Shown one piece after another: positions 1 to 7,080 of a stretch of 64,000 nt of DNA. Every line of letters begins with the position of its first letter. Positions within the stretch are counted from its first letter, which is position 1. The position numbers and the translations under genes are program-made. Source of the DNA: Massilia sp. HP4 (lineage in GTDB: Bacteria > Pseudomonadota > Gammaproteobacteria > Burkholderiales > Burkholderiaceae_D); assembly GCF_005222695.1 (NCBI RefSeq), contig NZ_STGG01000035.1:1-64000 (forward strand). Direction: 5' to 3'. The notes beneath the pieces were generated by a model. It had not been told where the DNA came from. It did not search any database and saw only the letters and a list, made by a program, of their open reading frames with translations.

Positions 1-68
1 CCGACGCCCCTGCAGCGCATCCCGGCTGCAGGCGGCATCCGACCGGGATACATCAAAGGAGCAGCATC

Positions 69-152
69 ATGGGTAAGCAAGCAAACTGGCCGAGCAAGCA
101 GGATGGACAGAAGTCCGGAGGTGGCCGCGATAACGGTCCACCGAAGAAATAA
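69..152 (+). CDS. 27-residue hydrophilic small protein
   Basis: A short open frame of 27 codons begins with ATG seven bases after a good ribosome binding site (AAAGGAG) and ends in TAA. The peptide is very polar: it starts MGKQANWPSK, is rich in Lys, Gln, Gly and Asn, and ends GPPKK. It has no signal peptide, membrane segment or cysteine. Similar tiny basic Gly/Lys-rich proteins are annotated as hypothetical in betaproteobacteria, but I cannot assign a role. The strong ribosome binding site and clean start are the main support. Its upstream promoter lies at or beyond the window edge. It runs toward the Lrp gene on the opposite strand, 23 bases away. Confidence 0.6.
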   Translation: MGKQANWPSKQDGQKSGGGRDNGPPKK

Positions 153-175
153 TCACGGACCGCTGACCGGATCGT

Positions 176-658
176 TCACAATCCTGCCGCATGGAGCGGC
201 AGGTTGGTGTCGTACTTCACTTCGCGCAGCGCCACGCTGGTATTGACCTGCGCCACCCCATTGAGCTTGACCAGCACATTGTGCAGGAAGTCGTGGTAGG
301 CATCCATATCTGCTACGACCACCTTGACCATATAGTCCGAGCTGCCGGTCGTTTCATAGCATTCCACCACCTCGGGCCGCAGCCGCATCGCTTCCTCGAA
401 TTGTTCGACCACGCCTTCGGCATGGCGCAGCAGCGTGATGTGCAGCAGGCACACCACGGCCAGCCCCAGCTTGCGGCGGTCGAGCAGGGCGGCGTACCGC
501 ACGATATAGCCATTCTCTTCGAGCTCCTTCTGTCTCCGCCAGCAGGGACTGGCCGACATGCCGATCTTTTCGGCCAGTTCATTCGACGACACCCTGCCGT
601 TTTTCTGGAGTTCTGCCAGGATCTTGAGCGACGCCGGGTCGAGCGGTGTATTTTTCAT
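176..658 (-). CDS. Lrp/AsnC family transcriptional regulator
   Basis: A 160-residue cytoplasmic DNA-binding regulator of the feast/famine (Lrp/AsnC) family. The N-terminal winged helix-turn-helix covers roughly residues 5-55 (LDPASLKILAELQKNGRVS, then SANELAEKIG-like recognition helix ending in CWRRQKELEE). The C-terminal half is the RAM ligand-binding and oligomerisation domain, with the usual ETTGSSDYMVKVV strand. The start at MKNTPLD fits the family length; the frame stays open another 17 codons upstream, and no strong ribosome binding site marks either start. It is divergent from the indolepyruvate oxidoreductase gene 123 bases away, so it probably responds to an aromatic or other amino acid and controls that gene. 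The ligand is inferred, not visible. Confidence 0.9.
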   Translation of the reverse strand: MKNTPLDPASLKILAELQKNGRVSSNELAEKIGMSASPCWRRQKELEENGYIVRYAALLDRRKLGLAVVCLLHITLLRHAEGVVEQFEEAMRLRPEVVECYETTGSSDYMVKVVVADMDAYHDFLHNVLVKLNGVAQVNTSVALREVKYDTNLPLHAAGL

Positions 659-753
659 TTTTTGCCATGTCAATCGAAAGGATCTCGCCAGTTTACTGCC
701 GGCCATCAAACAAATAGAAATAATTTTTCGTGTCGTGCGGCATATCCTGTCTG

Positions 754-780
754 GTCAAATAACGATAACGATAACGAGAC
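754..780. promoter_or_regulatory. ATAACG tandem repeat in the Lrp/oxidoreductase divergent promoter
   Basis: Three successive ATAACG hexamers lie immediately before the start codon of the oxidoreductase gene, in the position of its ribosome binding site. No normal Shine-Dalgarno sequence is visible there. The repeat may be part of an Lrp binding site or simply a low-complexity leader. Confidence 0.3.
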
Positions 781-781
781 C

Positions 782-3700
782 ATGAATTCGATGACCACCC
801 CACCGGGCGCGCTGGCCGATCCAGGCTACGCGCTCGACGACAACCTGACACGCGAGGCGGGCCGGGTGTTCCTGACCGGCACCCAGGCCCTGGTGCGCCT
901 ACTGTGCATGCAGAAAGTCCTCGACGAGCGCGACGGGATCGACAGCGCCGGCTTCGTCAGCGGCTACCGCGGCTCGCCGCTGGGGGCGGTCGACCAGGAA
1001 TTGTGGCGCGCCCGCGCGCTGCTCGAGAAACACCGCATCGAGTTCCTGCCGGCGATCAACGAGGAACTCGGCGCCACCGCCGTGATGGGCTCGCAGCAGG
1101 TCGAGGCCGACCCGACGCGCCAGGTCGATGGCGTGTTCGGCATGTGGTACGGCAAGGGGCCCGGCGTGGACCGCGCCGGCGACGCCCTCAAGCACGGCCA
1201 CGTCTACGGTTCCTCGCCGCATGGCGGCGTGCTGGTCATCCTGGGCGACGACCATGGCTGCGTGTCGTCGTCGATGCCGCACCAGAGCGAGCAGACGCTG
1301 ATCGCCTGGAGCATGCCGGTGCTCAATCCCGCCAATATCCAGGAATACCTCGAGTTCGGCCTGTATGGCTGGGCCCTGTCGCGCTTCTCGGGCGCCTGGT
1401 GCGGCTTCAAGGCGATTTCAGAGACGGTGGAGGGCGGGGCGGTGGTCGAGCTGCCGGCGCTGCCGCGCTTCGCCGCGCCGCAAGACTACGTAGCCCCCGC
1501 CGACGGCCTGCACAACCGTTGGCCCGACCTGCCGGGCCTAGCGCTGGAACAGCGCGCCGCCGCCAAGCTCGAGGCGGTGCAGGCCTTTGCCCGGGCCAAT
1601 CCGATCGACCGCCTGGTAGTGGCCGCGCCGCAGGCCCGCATCGGCATCGTCGCTGCCGGCAAGGCGTATCTCGACCTGGTCGAGGCGCTCGCGCGCATGG
1701 ACGTGCCGCTGGCCAGCCTGGAACGGCTCGGCGTGCGAGTCTACAAGCCTGGCCTGACCTTCCCACTCGAGCGCACCCGCCTGGCCGCCTTCGCCGACGG
1801 GCTGCAAGAAATCCTGGTGGTCGAAGAAAAAGGCCCGGTCATCGAACAGCAGCTCAAGAACCTGTTCTACAACCTGCCGGCCGAACGTCGCCCGATGGTG
1901 CTCGGCAAGACCGACTGCAACGGCCAGCCGCTGCTGTCGGCGCTGGGCGAGCTGCGTCCTTCGCGCATCGCGCCGGTGCTGGTGCAGTGGCTGGCGCCGC
2001 GCTTTCCGCACCTCGACCTGCAGCGGATGCTGCCCGCCTTCTGCGGCGCGGCGCTGCCGTCGAACGCGGCCGACGGCGTCAAGCGCACGCCCTATTTTTG
2101 CTCGGGCTGCCCGCACAATACCTCGACCCGGGTGCCGGAAGGCAGCCGCGCGCTGGCCGGCATCGGCTGCCATTTCATGGCGACCTGGATGCAGCGCGAC
2201 ACCCATTACCTGTCGCAGATGGGCGGCGAGGGCATCAGCTGGGTGGCATCCTCGCGCTTCGTCGACGCGCCGCATGTGTACCAGAACCTGGGCGACGGCA
2301 CCTTTTATCATTCGGGCTCGCTGGCGATCCGCCAGGCGATCGCCGCGCGCACCAACATCACCTATAAAATCCTGTACAACGACGCGGTCGCGATGACCGG
2401 CGGCCAGCCGGTGGACGGCAGCCTGTCGGTGACGCAGATCGTGCAGCAGGTGGTGAGCGAAGGCGCGCGCAAGACAGTCGTGGTGACCGACGAGCCGGCC
2501 AACTACGCCGGCGTGCGCCTGCCCGAAGGCGTCACCGTGCACCACCGCGACGAGCTCGATGCGATCCAGCGCATGCTGCGCGAGATCCCCGGCGTCACGG
2601 TGCTGGTCTACGACCAGACCTGCGCCGCCGAGAAGCGCCGCCGGCGCAAGAAGAACCGGCCGGGCAAGGAGGTGTTTCCCGATCCGGCGCGGCGCATGGT
2701 GATCAACCCGGCCGTGTGCGAGGGCTGCGGCGATTGCGGCGTCCAGTCGAACTGCCTGTCGATCCTGCCGCTCGAGACCGAGTTCGGGCGCAAGCGCCAG
2801 ATCGAGCAATCGTCGTGCAACAAGGATTACTCTTGCGTCGAAGGCTTTTGCCCGAGCTTCGTGTCGGTGCTCGGCGGCGCGCTGCGTAAACCAGCCAGCG
2901 TCGCGCTGACCCTGGCCGACCTCGAGCAGGCTCTATCCGCTTATCCGATGCCGGCGCCGCAGGCGCTCGATAAGCCGTTCGAGATCCTGGTGGCGGGCGT
3001 GGGCGGCACCGGCATCGTCACTGTCGGCGCGCTGGTCACGATGGCGGCCCACATCGAGGGCAAGGGCGCCTCGACCCTGGACTTCATGGGCTTCGCGCAG
3101 AAGGGCGGGGCGGTGCTGTCGCACGTGCGCGTGGCGCGTTCGCCGGCCGACCTGAACCAGGTGCGCATCGACCTGCGCCAGGCCGACGCGGTCTTCGCCT
3201 GCGACCTGGTGGTGGCGGCCATGCCCGACAGCCTATCGGTGATGCGCGCCGGGCACACCCGGGTGGTGGCCAACGACCGCGAGATCCCCACCGCCGACTT
3301 CACGCGCGAGCGCGACGCCACGATCCAGAAAGACGGCCTGCTGGAAAAGATCGGCCTGGCCGCGGGAGCGGAGAACCTGCGGCGGCTGGACGCGCACGAG
3401 ACGGCAGCGCGCTTCCTGGGCGACCCGATCGGCGGCAATATCCTGTTGATGGGCTATGCCTGGCAGGCGGGCCTGGTGCCGGTCGGCCTGCCGGCCCTGA
3501 TGCGCGCGATCGAACTCAATGGCGTGGCGGTCGACATGAACAAGCGCGCCTTCACGCTGGGCCGCCTGGCCGCCGCCGACATGGGGGCGCTCGAGCGGCT
3601 GGACCGCCGCAACGAGAAAGTCGTCGGCTTCACGCCGCCAACGTCGCTGGCCGACAGCGTCGCGCTGCGCAGCGCCTTCCTGGCGCAATACCAGGATGCC

Positions 3701-4312
3701 GCCTATGCTGCGCGCTATGAGCGGGCGGTGGCCGCCGTCGAGCGGCGCGAGGGCGAGCTGGCGCCCGGCGGCGCGCGCAAGCTTGCCAAACTGGTCGCGC
3801 GCAACCTGTTCAAGGTGATGGCCTACAAGGACGAGTACGAGGTGGCGCGCCTGCACGCCGACCCGGCCTTCCGCGCCCGGATCGCGGCCACCTTCGAAGG
3901 CGACTACCAGCTGGCCTTCCACCTGGCGCCGCCGCTGCTGGCGCGCCGCAAACCGGGATCGAACGTGCCGCGCAAGATGCGCCTGGGAGGCTGGATGATG
4001 CCCGTGTTCGGCATGCTGGCCAGGGGCAAGCGGCTGCGCGGCACGGCGCTCGACGTGTTCGGCCATACCGCCGAGCGCCGCCGCGAACGGGCGCTGCGCG
4101 ATCGCTACCTGGCCTTCGCCGACATGCTGGCGGGCAGCCTGCGCGCCGATAACCTGCAGGCCGCGCTGGCGCTGGCCCAGCTGCCCGATGGCGTGCGCGG
4201 CTATGGCCACGTCAAGCTGGCGGCCATGGACCGCTTCGACGCCGATTGGGAAAGGCTGCTGGCGGCCTACCGTGGCGGGCAGGTGGTCGAATTGCGGCGC
4301 CAGCAAGCCTGA
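782..4312 (+). CDS. Indolepyruvate ferredoxin oxidoreductase, fused alpha/beta (IorAB-like)
   Basis: A 1176-residue thiamine-diphosphate enzyme that oxidatively decarboxylates aryl-pyruvates (from Trp, Phe or Tyr transamination) to acyl-CoA, passing electrons to ferredoxin. The first ~700 residues match the IorA-like part, with a thiamine-binding segment near residue 504 (GDGTFYHSGSLAIRQ). A cysteine-rich iron-sulfur segment follows near residue 645 (CEGCGDCGVQSNC). The IorB/gamma domain starts near residue 739 (GVGGTGIVTVG) and includes GFAQKGGAVLSHVR. The long single-chain form is common in aerobic proteobacteria, whereas archaea have separate subunits. The start at MNSMTTPPG was chosen because homologous sequence begins just after it; the frame is open far upstream, opposite the Lrp gene. 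The divergent Lrp gene suggests amino-acid-dependent control. A strong terminator follows. Confidence 0.9.
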   Translation: MNSMTTPPGALADPGYALDDNLTREAGRVFLTGTQALVRLLCMQKVLDERDGIDSAGFVSGYRGSPLGAVDQELWRARALLEKHRIEFLPAINEELGATAVMGSQQVEADPTRQVDGVFGMWYGKGPGVDRAGDALKHGHVYGSSPHGGVLVILGDDHGCVSSSMPHQSEQTLIAWSMPVLNPANIQEYLEFGLYGWALSRFSGAWCGFKAISETVEGGAVVELPALPRFAAPQDYVAPADGLHNRWPDLPGLALEQRAAAKLEAVQAFARANPIDRLVVAAPQARIGIVAAGKAYLDLVEALARMDVPLASLERLGVRVYKPGLTFPLERTRLAAFADGLQEILVVEEKGPVIEQQLKNLFYNLPAERRPMVLGKTDCNGQPLLSALGELRPSRIAPVLVQWLAPRFPHLDLQRMLPAFCGAALPSNAADGVKRTPYFCSGCPHNTSTRVPEGSRALAGIGCHFMATWMQRDTHYLSQMGGEGISWVASSRFVDAPHVYQNLGDGTFYHSGSLAIRQAIAARTNITYKILYNDAVAMTGGQPVDGSLSVTQIVQQVVSEGARKTVVVTDEPANYAGVRLPEGVTVHHRDELDAIQRMLREIPGVTVLVYDQTCAAEKRRRRKKNRPGKEVFPDPARRMVINPAVCEGCGDCGVQSNCLSILPLETEFGRKRQIEQSSCNKDYSCVEGFCPSFVSVLGGALRKPASVALTLADLEQALSAYPMPAPQALDKPFEILVAGVGGTGIVTVGALVTMAAHIEGKGASTLDFMGFAQKGGAVLSHVRVARSPADLNQVRIDLRQADAVFACDLVVAAMPDSLSVMRAGHTRVVANDREIPTADFTRERDATIQKDGLLEKIGLAAGAENLRRLDAHETAARFLGDPIGGNILLMGYAWQAGLVPVGLPALMRAIELNGVAVDMNKRAFTLGRLAAADMGALERLDRRNEKVVGFTPPTSLADSVALRSAFLAQYQDAAYAARYERAVAAVERREGELAPGGARKLAKLVARNLFKVMAYKDEYEVARLHADPAFRARIAATFEGDYQLAFHLAPPLLARRKPGSNVPRKMRLGGWMMPVFGMLARGKRLRGTALDVFGHTAERRRERALRDRYLAFADMLAGSLRADNLQAALALAQLPDGVRGYGHVKLAAMDRFDADWERLLAAYRGGQVVELRRQQA

Positions 4313-4341
4313 CGCGGGCAAGCGAGCGGACGACGCTCCCG

Positions 4342-4377
4342 GACCCGGCATCGCGCGCGCGATGCCGGGTCTTTTTT
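4342..4377 (+). terminator. Rho-independent terminator after the indolepyruvate oxidoreductase
   Basis: A perfect 13-bp inverted repeat (GACCCGGCATCGC and its complement) with a 4-base loop is followed directly by six T residues. It lies 30 bases after the stop codon. Confidence 0.92.
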
Positions 4378-4518
4378 CTGCCGGTGCGCGTAACTGCGTG
4401 ATTTATGGTTGACTGGAATTCGTCAAGATTGACACGACTGAATTGACCCAATAGCCTGATCAAGTCGACGAGCGTCGCGTTACCAGCTCATGTCGATCCA
4501 AAAATAAAAGGAGACAAC

Positions 4519-5436
4519 ATGAAGAAGCTGCAACGAGGCCTGGCGCTCGCCGGCCTGATTCCCGTTATTCCATTGACCGGCCTTGCGCAAACCGCGCCTC
4601 CTGAACCGCCGGCCGGCGGCGCGCTGGAAACCGTGGTGGTCACCGCGACCCGGCGCGCGCTGGCCATGCAGGACGTACCCCAGACCATCAATGTATTTTC
4701 AGAGAAGAACCTGAAGGACACGGGCGCCCGCGATTTAACCGGCCTGATTGGGTCGATGGCGGGCGTGGAACTGCGCCAGGAGCAGGCCGGGCAGGGTGGC
4801 GTGGCGGTGCGCGGCATCTCGGAACTGAACATGATGAACCTGTACGGCGGCACCGGTTCGGCCACCGGCATGTACCTCGACGAGATGCCGCTGAGCGCGG
4901 GCGGCCGCTTTCCCGGCATCGGCGCCTTCGACATCCAGCGCGTCGAGGTGCTCAAGGGCCCGCAGGGCACCCTGTTCGGCGAGGGTTCGCTGGCCGGCAC
5001 GGTGCGCTTCATCGCCAACAAGCCGCGCTTCGACCAGGCCGCCGCGGCCTACCAGGCTACCGCCTCGAAGACCGCGGGCGGCGGAGATAACCACGCGCTC
5101 AACGCGATGGTCAACCTGCCGCTGGGGGACAAGGCCGCGCTGCGCCTGGTGGCGTTCGAGCGCGAGGATGGCGGCTATATGGATGCGCGCATCACCGACG
5201 GCCGCACCGTGTATCGCACGCTCGAGGACGCCAATTCCCAGCGCAGTCGCGGCGGGCTCTACCATCAAAAGCGCGTAAAGTCGCTGGACGATGCACGAGA
5301 GCCGACGGTGACTTCGCTCGCCGGATTCGGGTTCAGGTATTCGGTGGATAGCCTGCGCGATCGTCGGGCCGAATTCACGCATGACTATCTGGAACGCGTG
5401 CCCGAGATCTTCGGACTGAACTCGGGCGCCACGTAG
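4519..5436 (+). pseudogene. TonB-dependent receptor, N-terminal fragment
   Basis: This 305-codon frame starts with a good ribosome binding site (AAAAGGAGAC) and a signal peptide (MKKLQRGLALAGLIPVIPL, then LAQ). A TonB box-like ETVVVTATRR and a plug domain follow (VAVRGISELN; VEVLKGPQGTLFGEGSLAG). Receptor-like sequence continues to about position 5255, at residues reading TLEDANSQRSRGG. After that the reading frame no longer resembles a receptor and stops at 5436, so most of the beta-barrel is missing (complete receptors have about 700-900 residues). It abuts two other gene fragments, which points to a deletion or rearrangement. A truncated product may still be exported but could not form a transport channel. 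Confidence 0.85.
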
Positions 5437-5497
5437 TCAAGAGCAGGGCATTGCTCCCGGCACGCGGGCAGTCGTAAAGCGGGCGTGGCAGGTCGGT

Positions 5498-5716
5498 TCA
5501 GGGCTTGACCCGCCTCTTGCCGGCGCCAGCCTGGCCGAGCAGCGAGGGATCGTTGGTGACGTGGCCCGCGCTCATCGTGTCGATAGCGTCGCCCTGGATC
5601 TCCATCAGGATGCGGGTGTGCTGCGGCGTCAGGTGCGCCGTCACGTACAGCACCGGGCGGCCGGCATCGTCGTGCATGATGTGCGACATGCGGATCAGCG
5701 CGGTGCCGAGTTCGCA
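5498..5716 (-). pseudogene. GntR-family regulator, C-terminal (UTRA domain) remnant
   Basis: About 72 codons in this frame read as the end of a UTRA ligand-binding domain. The segment GTALIRMSHIMHDDAGRPV, followed by LYVTAHLTPQHTRI, has the strand pattern of the C-terminal half of HutC/GntR-type regulators, and it ends at a normal stop. Nothing upstream in the frame resembles the winged helix or the first half of the domain. The frame instead runs into the antisense of the neighbouring DUF1302 fragment. It is a decayed gene tail, not a functional regulator. Confidence 0.6.
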
Positions 5717-5722
5717 TTTCAG

Positions 5723-5923
5723 CTGACGACGGCGAAGGATTTGAAGGGTTACTCGCACGACTCCACCTTCAGCGAGGGCCGCCCGACGTCGCGCTTCGGG
5801 CTGCGCGCGGACTGGGGCAAGCGCTACTTCATCGAGGCCGCGTATATGCGCTTCTCCGGCGGCGCCTACAACCTGCTGGCGGACCGCAGCAACCTGGCCC
5901 TGGTGGCCGGCGCCGCGTTCTAG
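5723..5923 (+). pseudogene. DUF1302 outer-membrane protein, C-terminal remnant
   Basis: About 66 codons end in ...GAAF and a stop, the terminal aromatic residue expected of an outer-membrane barrel. The sequence YSHDSTFSEGRPTSRFGLRA, then FIEAAYMRFSGGAYN, resembles the end of DUF1302 family proteins, which often sit with steroid or lipid catabolism genes next to DUF1329 proteins. The rest of the gene is absent. The fragment begins within a few bases of the oppositely oriented UTRA fragment, marking a rearrangement junction near 5717-5723. The family call is from memory of its C-terminal pattern and is moderately sure. Confidence 0.55.
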
Positions 5924-5964
5924 CATCGGCCGCGTGGTGCAGCGATGACGACGCAGCCGGCGGC

Positions 5965-6483
5965 CTATCGTTCAACGACGTCGCGCAGCAGGCCGCGCGC
6001 AGGCGCGCTCCCGTCCATCGGGAACAGCTTGCGCGACTTGATGCGCCAGCCCTCGGGCGTGCGCACCACGTGCCACTGATTGGCCAGGACCCGGAAGATG
6101 CTGTGGCCGCGCGAAAGGCCGTGGTTCGGCAGCGCGGTTTCCTGTGCATCGCGGTCGAAGCGCAGCAGCATCAGGTACGAGGTGACGCGCGCCTCGTCGC
6201 CATCGAGTTCGATATACGGCAGGTTGCCGAAGTGGGCCAGGCCGCCGTCGAGGGCCGCATGGTGGGCGGGGCTGCCGACCAGCGCCGCCAGCTGCTCGCG
6301 CCCGACCGCGCCCGGCGCCGCCGAGCCGCGGTCGAATACCGCCTCCTCGGTGTACACCTCGGGGAAGAAAGGACCGTGGCCCGTGTCCGCGCTGAGCGGA
6401 TGCGAGGCAATGAGGTTATAGATGGCAAGCCGGTCTTCGATGACGGCCAGGCGCTGCTCGAACGATGATTGGTCGTGCGGCAT
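5965..6483 (-). CDS. SnoaL-like / NTF2-fold protein
   Basis: A 172-residue cytoplasmic protein with the look of the SnoaL-like polyketide-cyclase/dehydratase fold: an N-terminal helix (QRLAVIEDRLAIYNLIASHP), then YTEEAVFDRG. A central strand set (FGNLPYIELDGDEARVTSYL) and the terminal strand pair WHVVRTPEGWRIKSRKL follow. The start has a good ribosome binding site (AAGGAGCAACC then ATG). Members of this fold act as hydratases, isomerases or cyclases on small hydrophobic substrates, but the family is too broad to assign one here. It may have belonged to the same lost catabolic cluster as the DUF1302 fragment. Confidence 0.8.
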   Translation of the reverse strand: MPHDQSSFEQRLAVIEDRLAIYNLIASHPLSADTGHGPFFPEVYTEEAVFDRGSAAPGAVGREQLAALVGSPAHHAALDGGLAHFGNLPYIELDGDEARVTSYLMLLRFDRDAQETALPNHGLSRGHSIFRVLANQWHVVRTPEGWRIKSRKLFPMDGSAPARGLLRDVVER

Positions 6484-6692
6484 GGTTGCTCCTTTATTTG
6501 TCCGAGTCCCAGCTGGCTCGGATTGGCAATAAGTCTACCTTCTAGTAGGTTTGCGGTCAAGGACATACCAAAACAGCTTTGTTGGCGTAAGGCAAAAATG
6601 CCGTAGTAGGCTGGGACTAGGATGGATCGGCGACGGACGCCCGATGTCGCCGGCATCCGGTCCGTCGCGCTCATACCAGAATCGAGACCAAC

Positions 6693-6944
6693 ATGGCCCA
6701 CCACCTGAAATACGCCAGGCAAGTCGCCGCCGAAGTACGGCACGTCCGAAGTGAAGTGGCCGGCTTCCTGCTGAGCATCGAGCTATGGCTGATGGTGCTG
6801 GCGGCTGCGAGCATGGTCGCCGGTTTCTGGCTGGCCTTCATGGGTGACTGGCGCTGCCTGCAAGCTTTCGGATTCGCGCTCGGCTATCCCGTGCTGCGGG
6901 TCGTGCTGCACCTCAGGCGGCTCCTTGCCTGGCCGTTCTTCTGA
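6693..6944 (+). CDS. Small membrane protein, unknown function
   Basis: An 83-residue frame begins with a basic amphipathic stretch (MAHHLKYARQVAAEVRHVRS). A clear hydrophobic helix follows (residues about 24-52, LLSIELWLMVLAAASMVAGF) and then a second, weaker one (FGFALGYPVLRVVLHL), ending in aromatic residues. That suggests a two-pass inner-membrane protein with both ends inside. The ribosome binding site is weak. I do not recognise a family. The coding potential rests on the ordered hydrophobic pattern and the free-standing location between two well-defined genes. Confidence 0.45.
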   Translation: MAHHLKYARQVAAEVRHVRSEVAGFLLSIELWLMVLAAASMVAGFWLAFMGDWRCLQAFGFALGYPVLRVVLHLRRLLAWPFF

Positions 6945-7009
6945 GCTTCGGTGAGGGGTCCGATCCCTCCTTCCGAGGGGTGACGGTGGAAGCGGTTTAC
7001 TGTCCGGTA

Positions 7010-7050
7010 TTGTGATTGATTATGCAAATGAGTATAATTCTCATTTGCAT
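7010..7050 (+). promoter_or_regulatory. Promoter overlapped by a Fur-type palindrome
   Basis: A -35 TTGTGA (7010-7015), a 17-base spacer and a perfect -10 TATAAT (7033-7038) precede the siderophore receptor. The -10 sits in the centre of an inverted repeat, ATGCAAATGAG (7022-7032) and CTCATTTGCAT (7040-7050). The alternating AATGAG/CTCATT arms resemble Fur boxes, so iron-loaded Fur would block the promoter. Confidence 0.8.
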
Positions 7051-7080
7051 TTATTAATCTCCAACTGACTGGACTTCTCC

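Noticed and set aside
5236..5500. Insertion-sequence or integrase remnant in the broken-gene patch
   Set aside because: I translated both strands in several frames and found no recognisable transposase motif or terminal inverted repeats; the origin of this stretch remains unknown.
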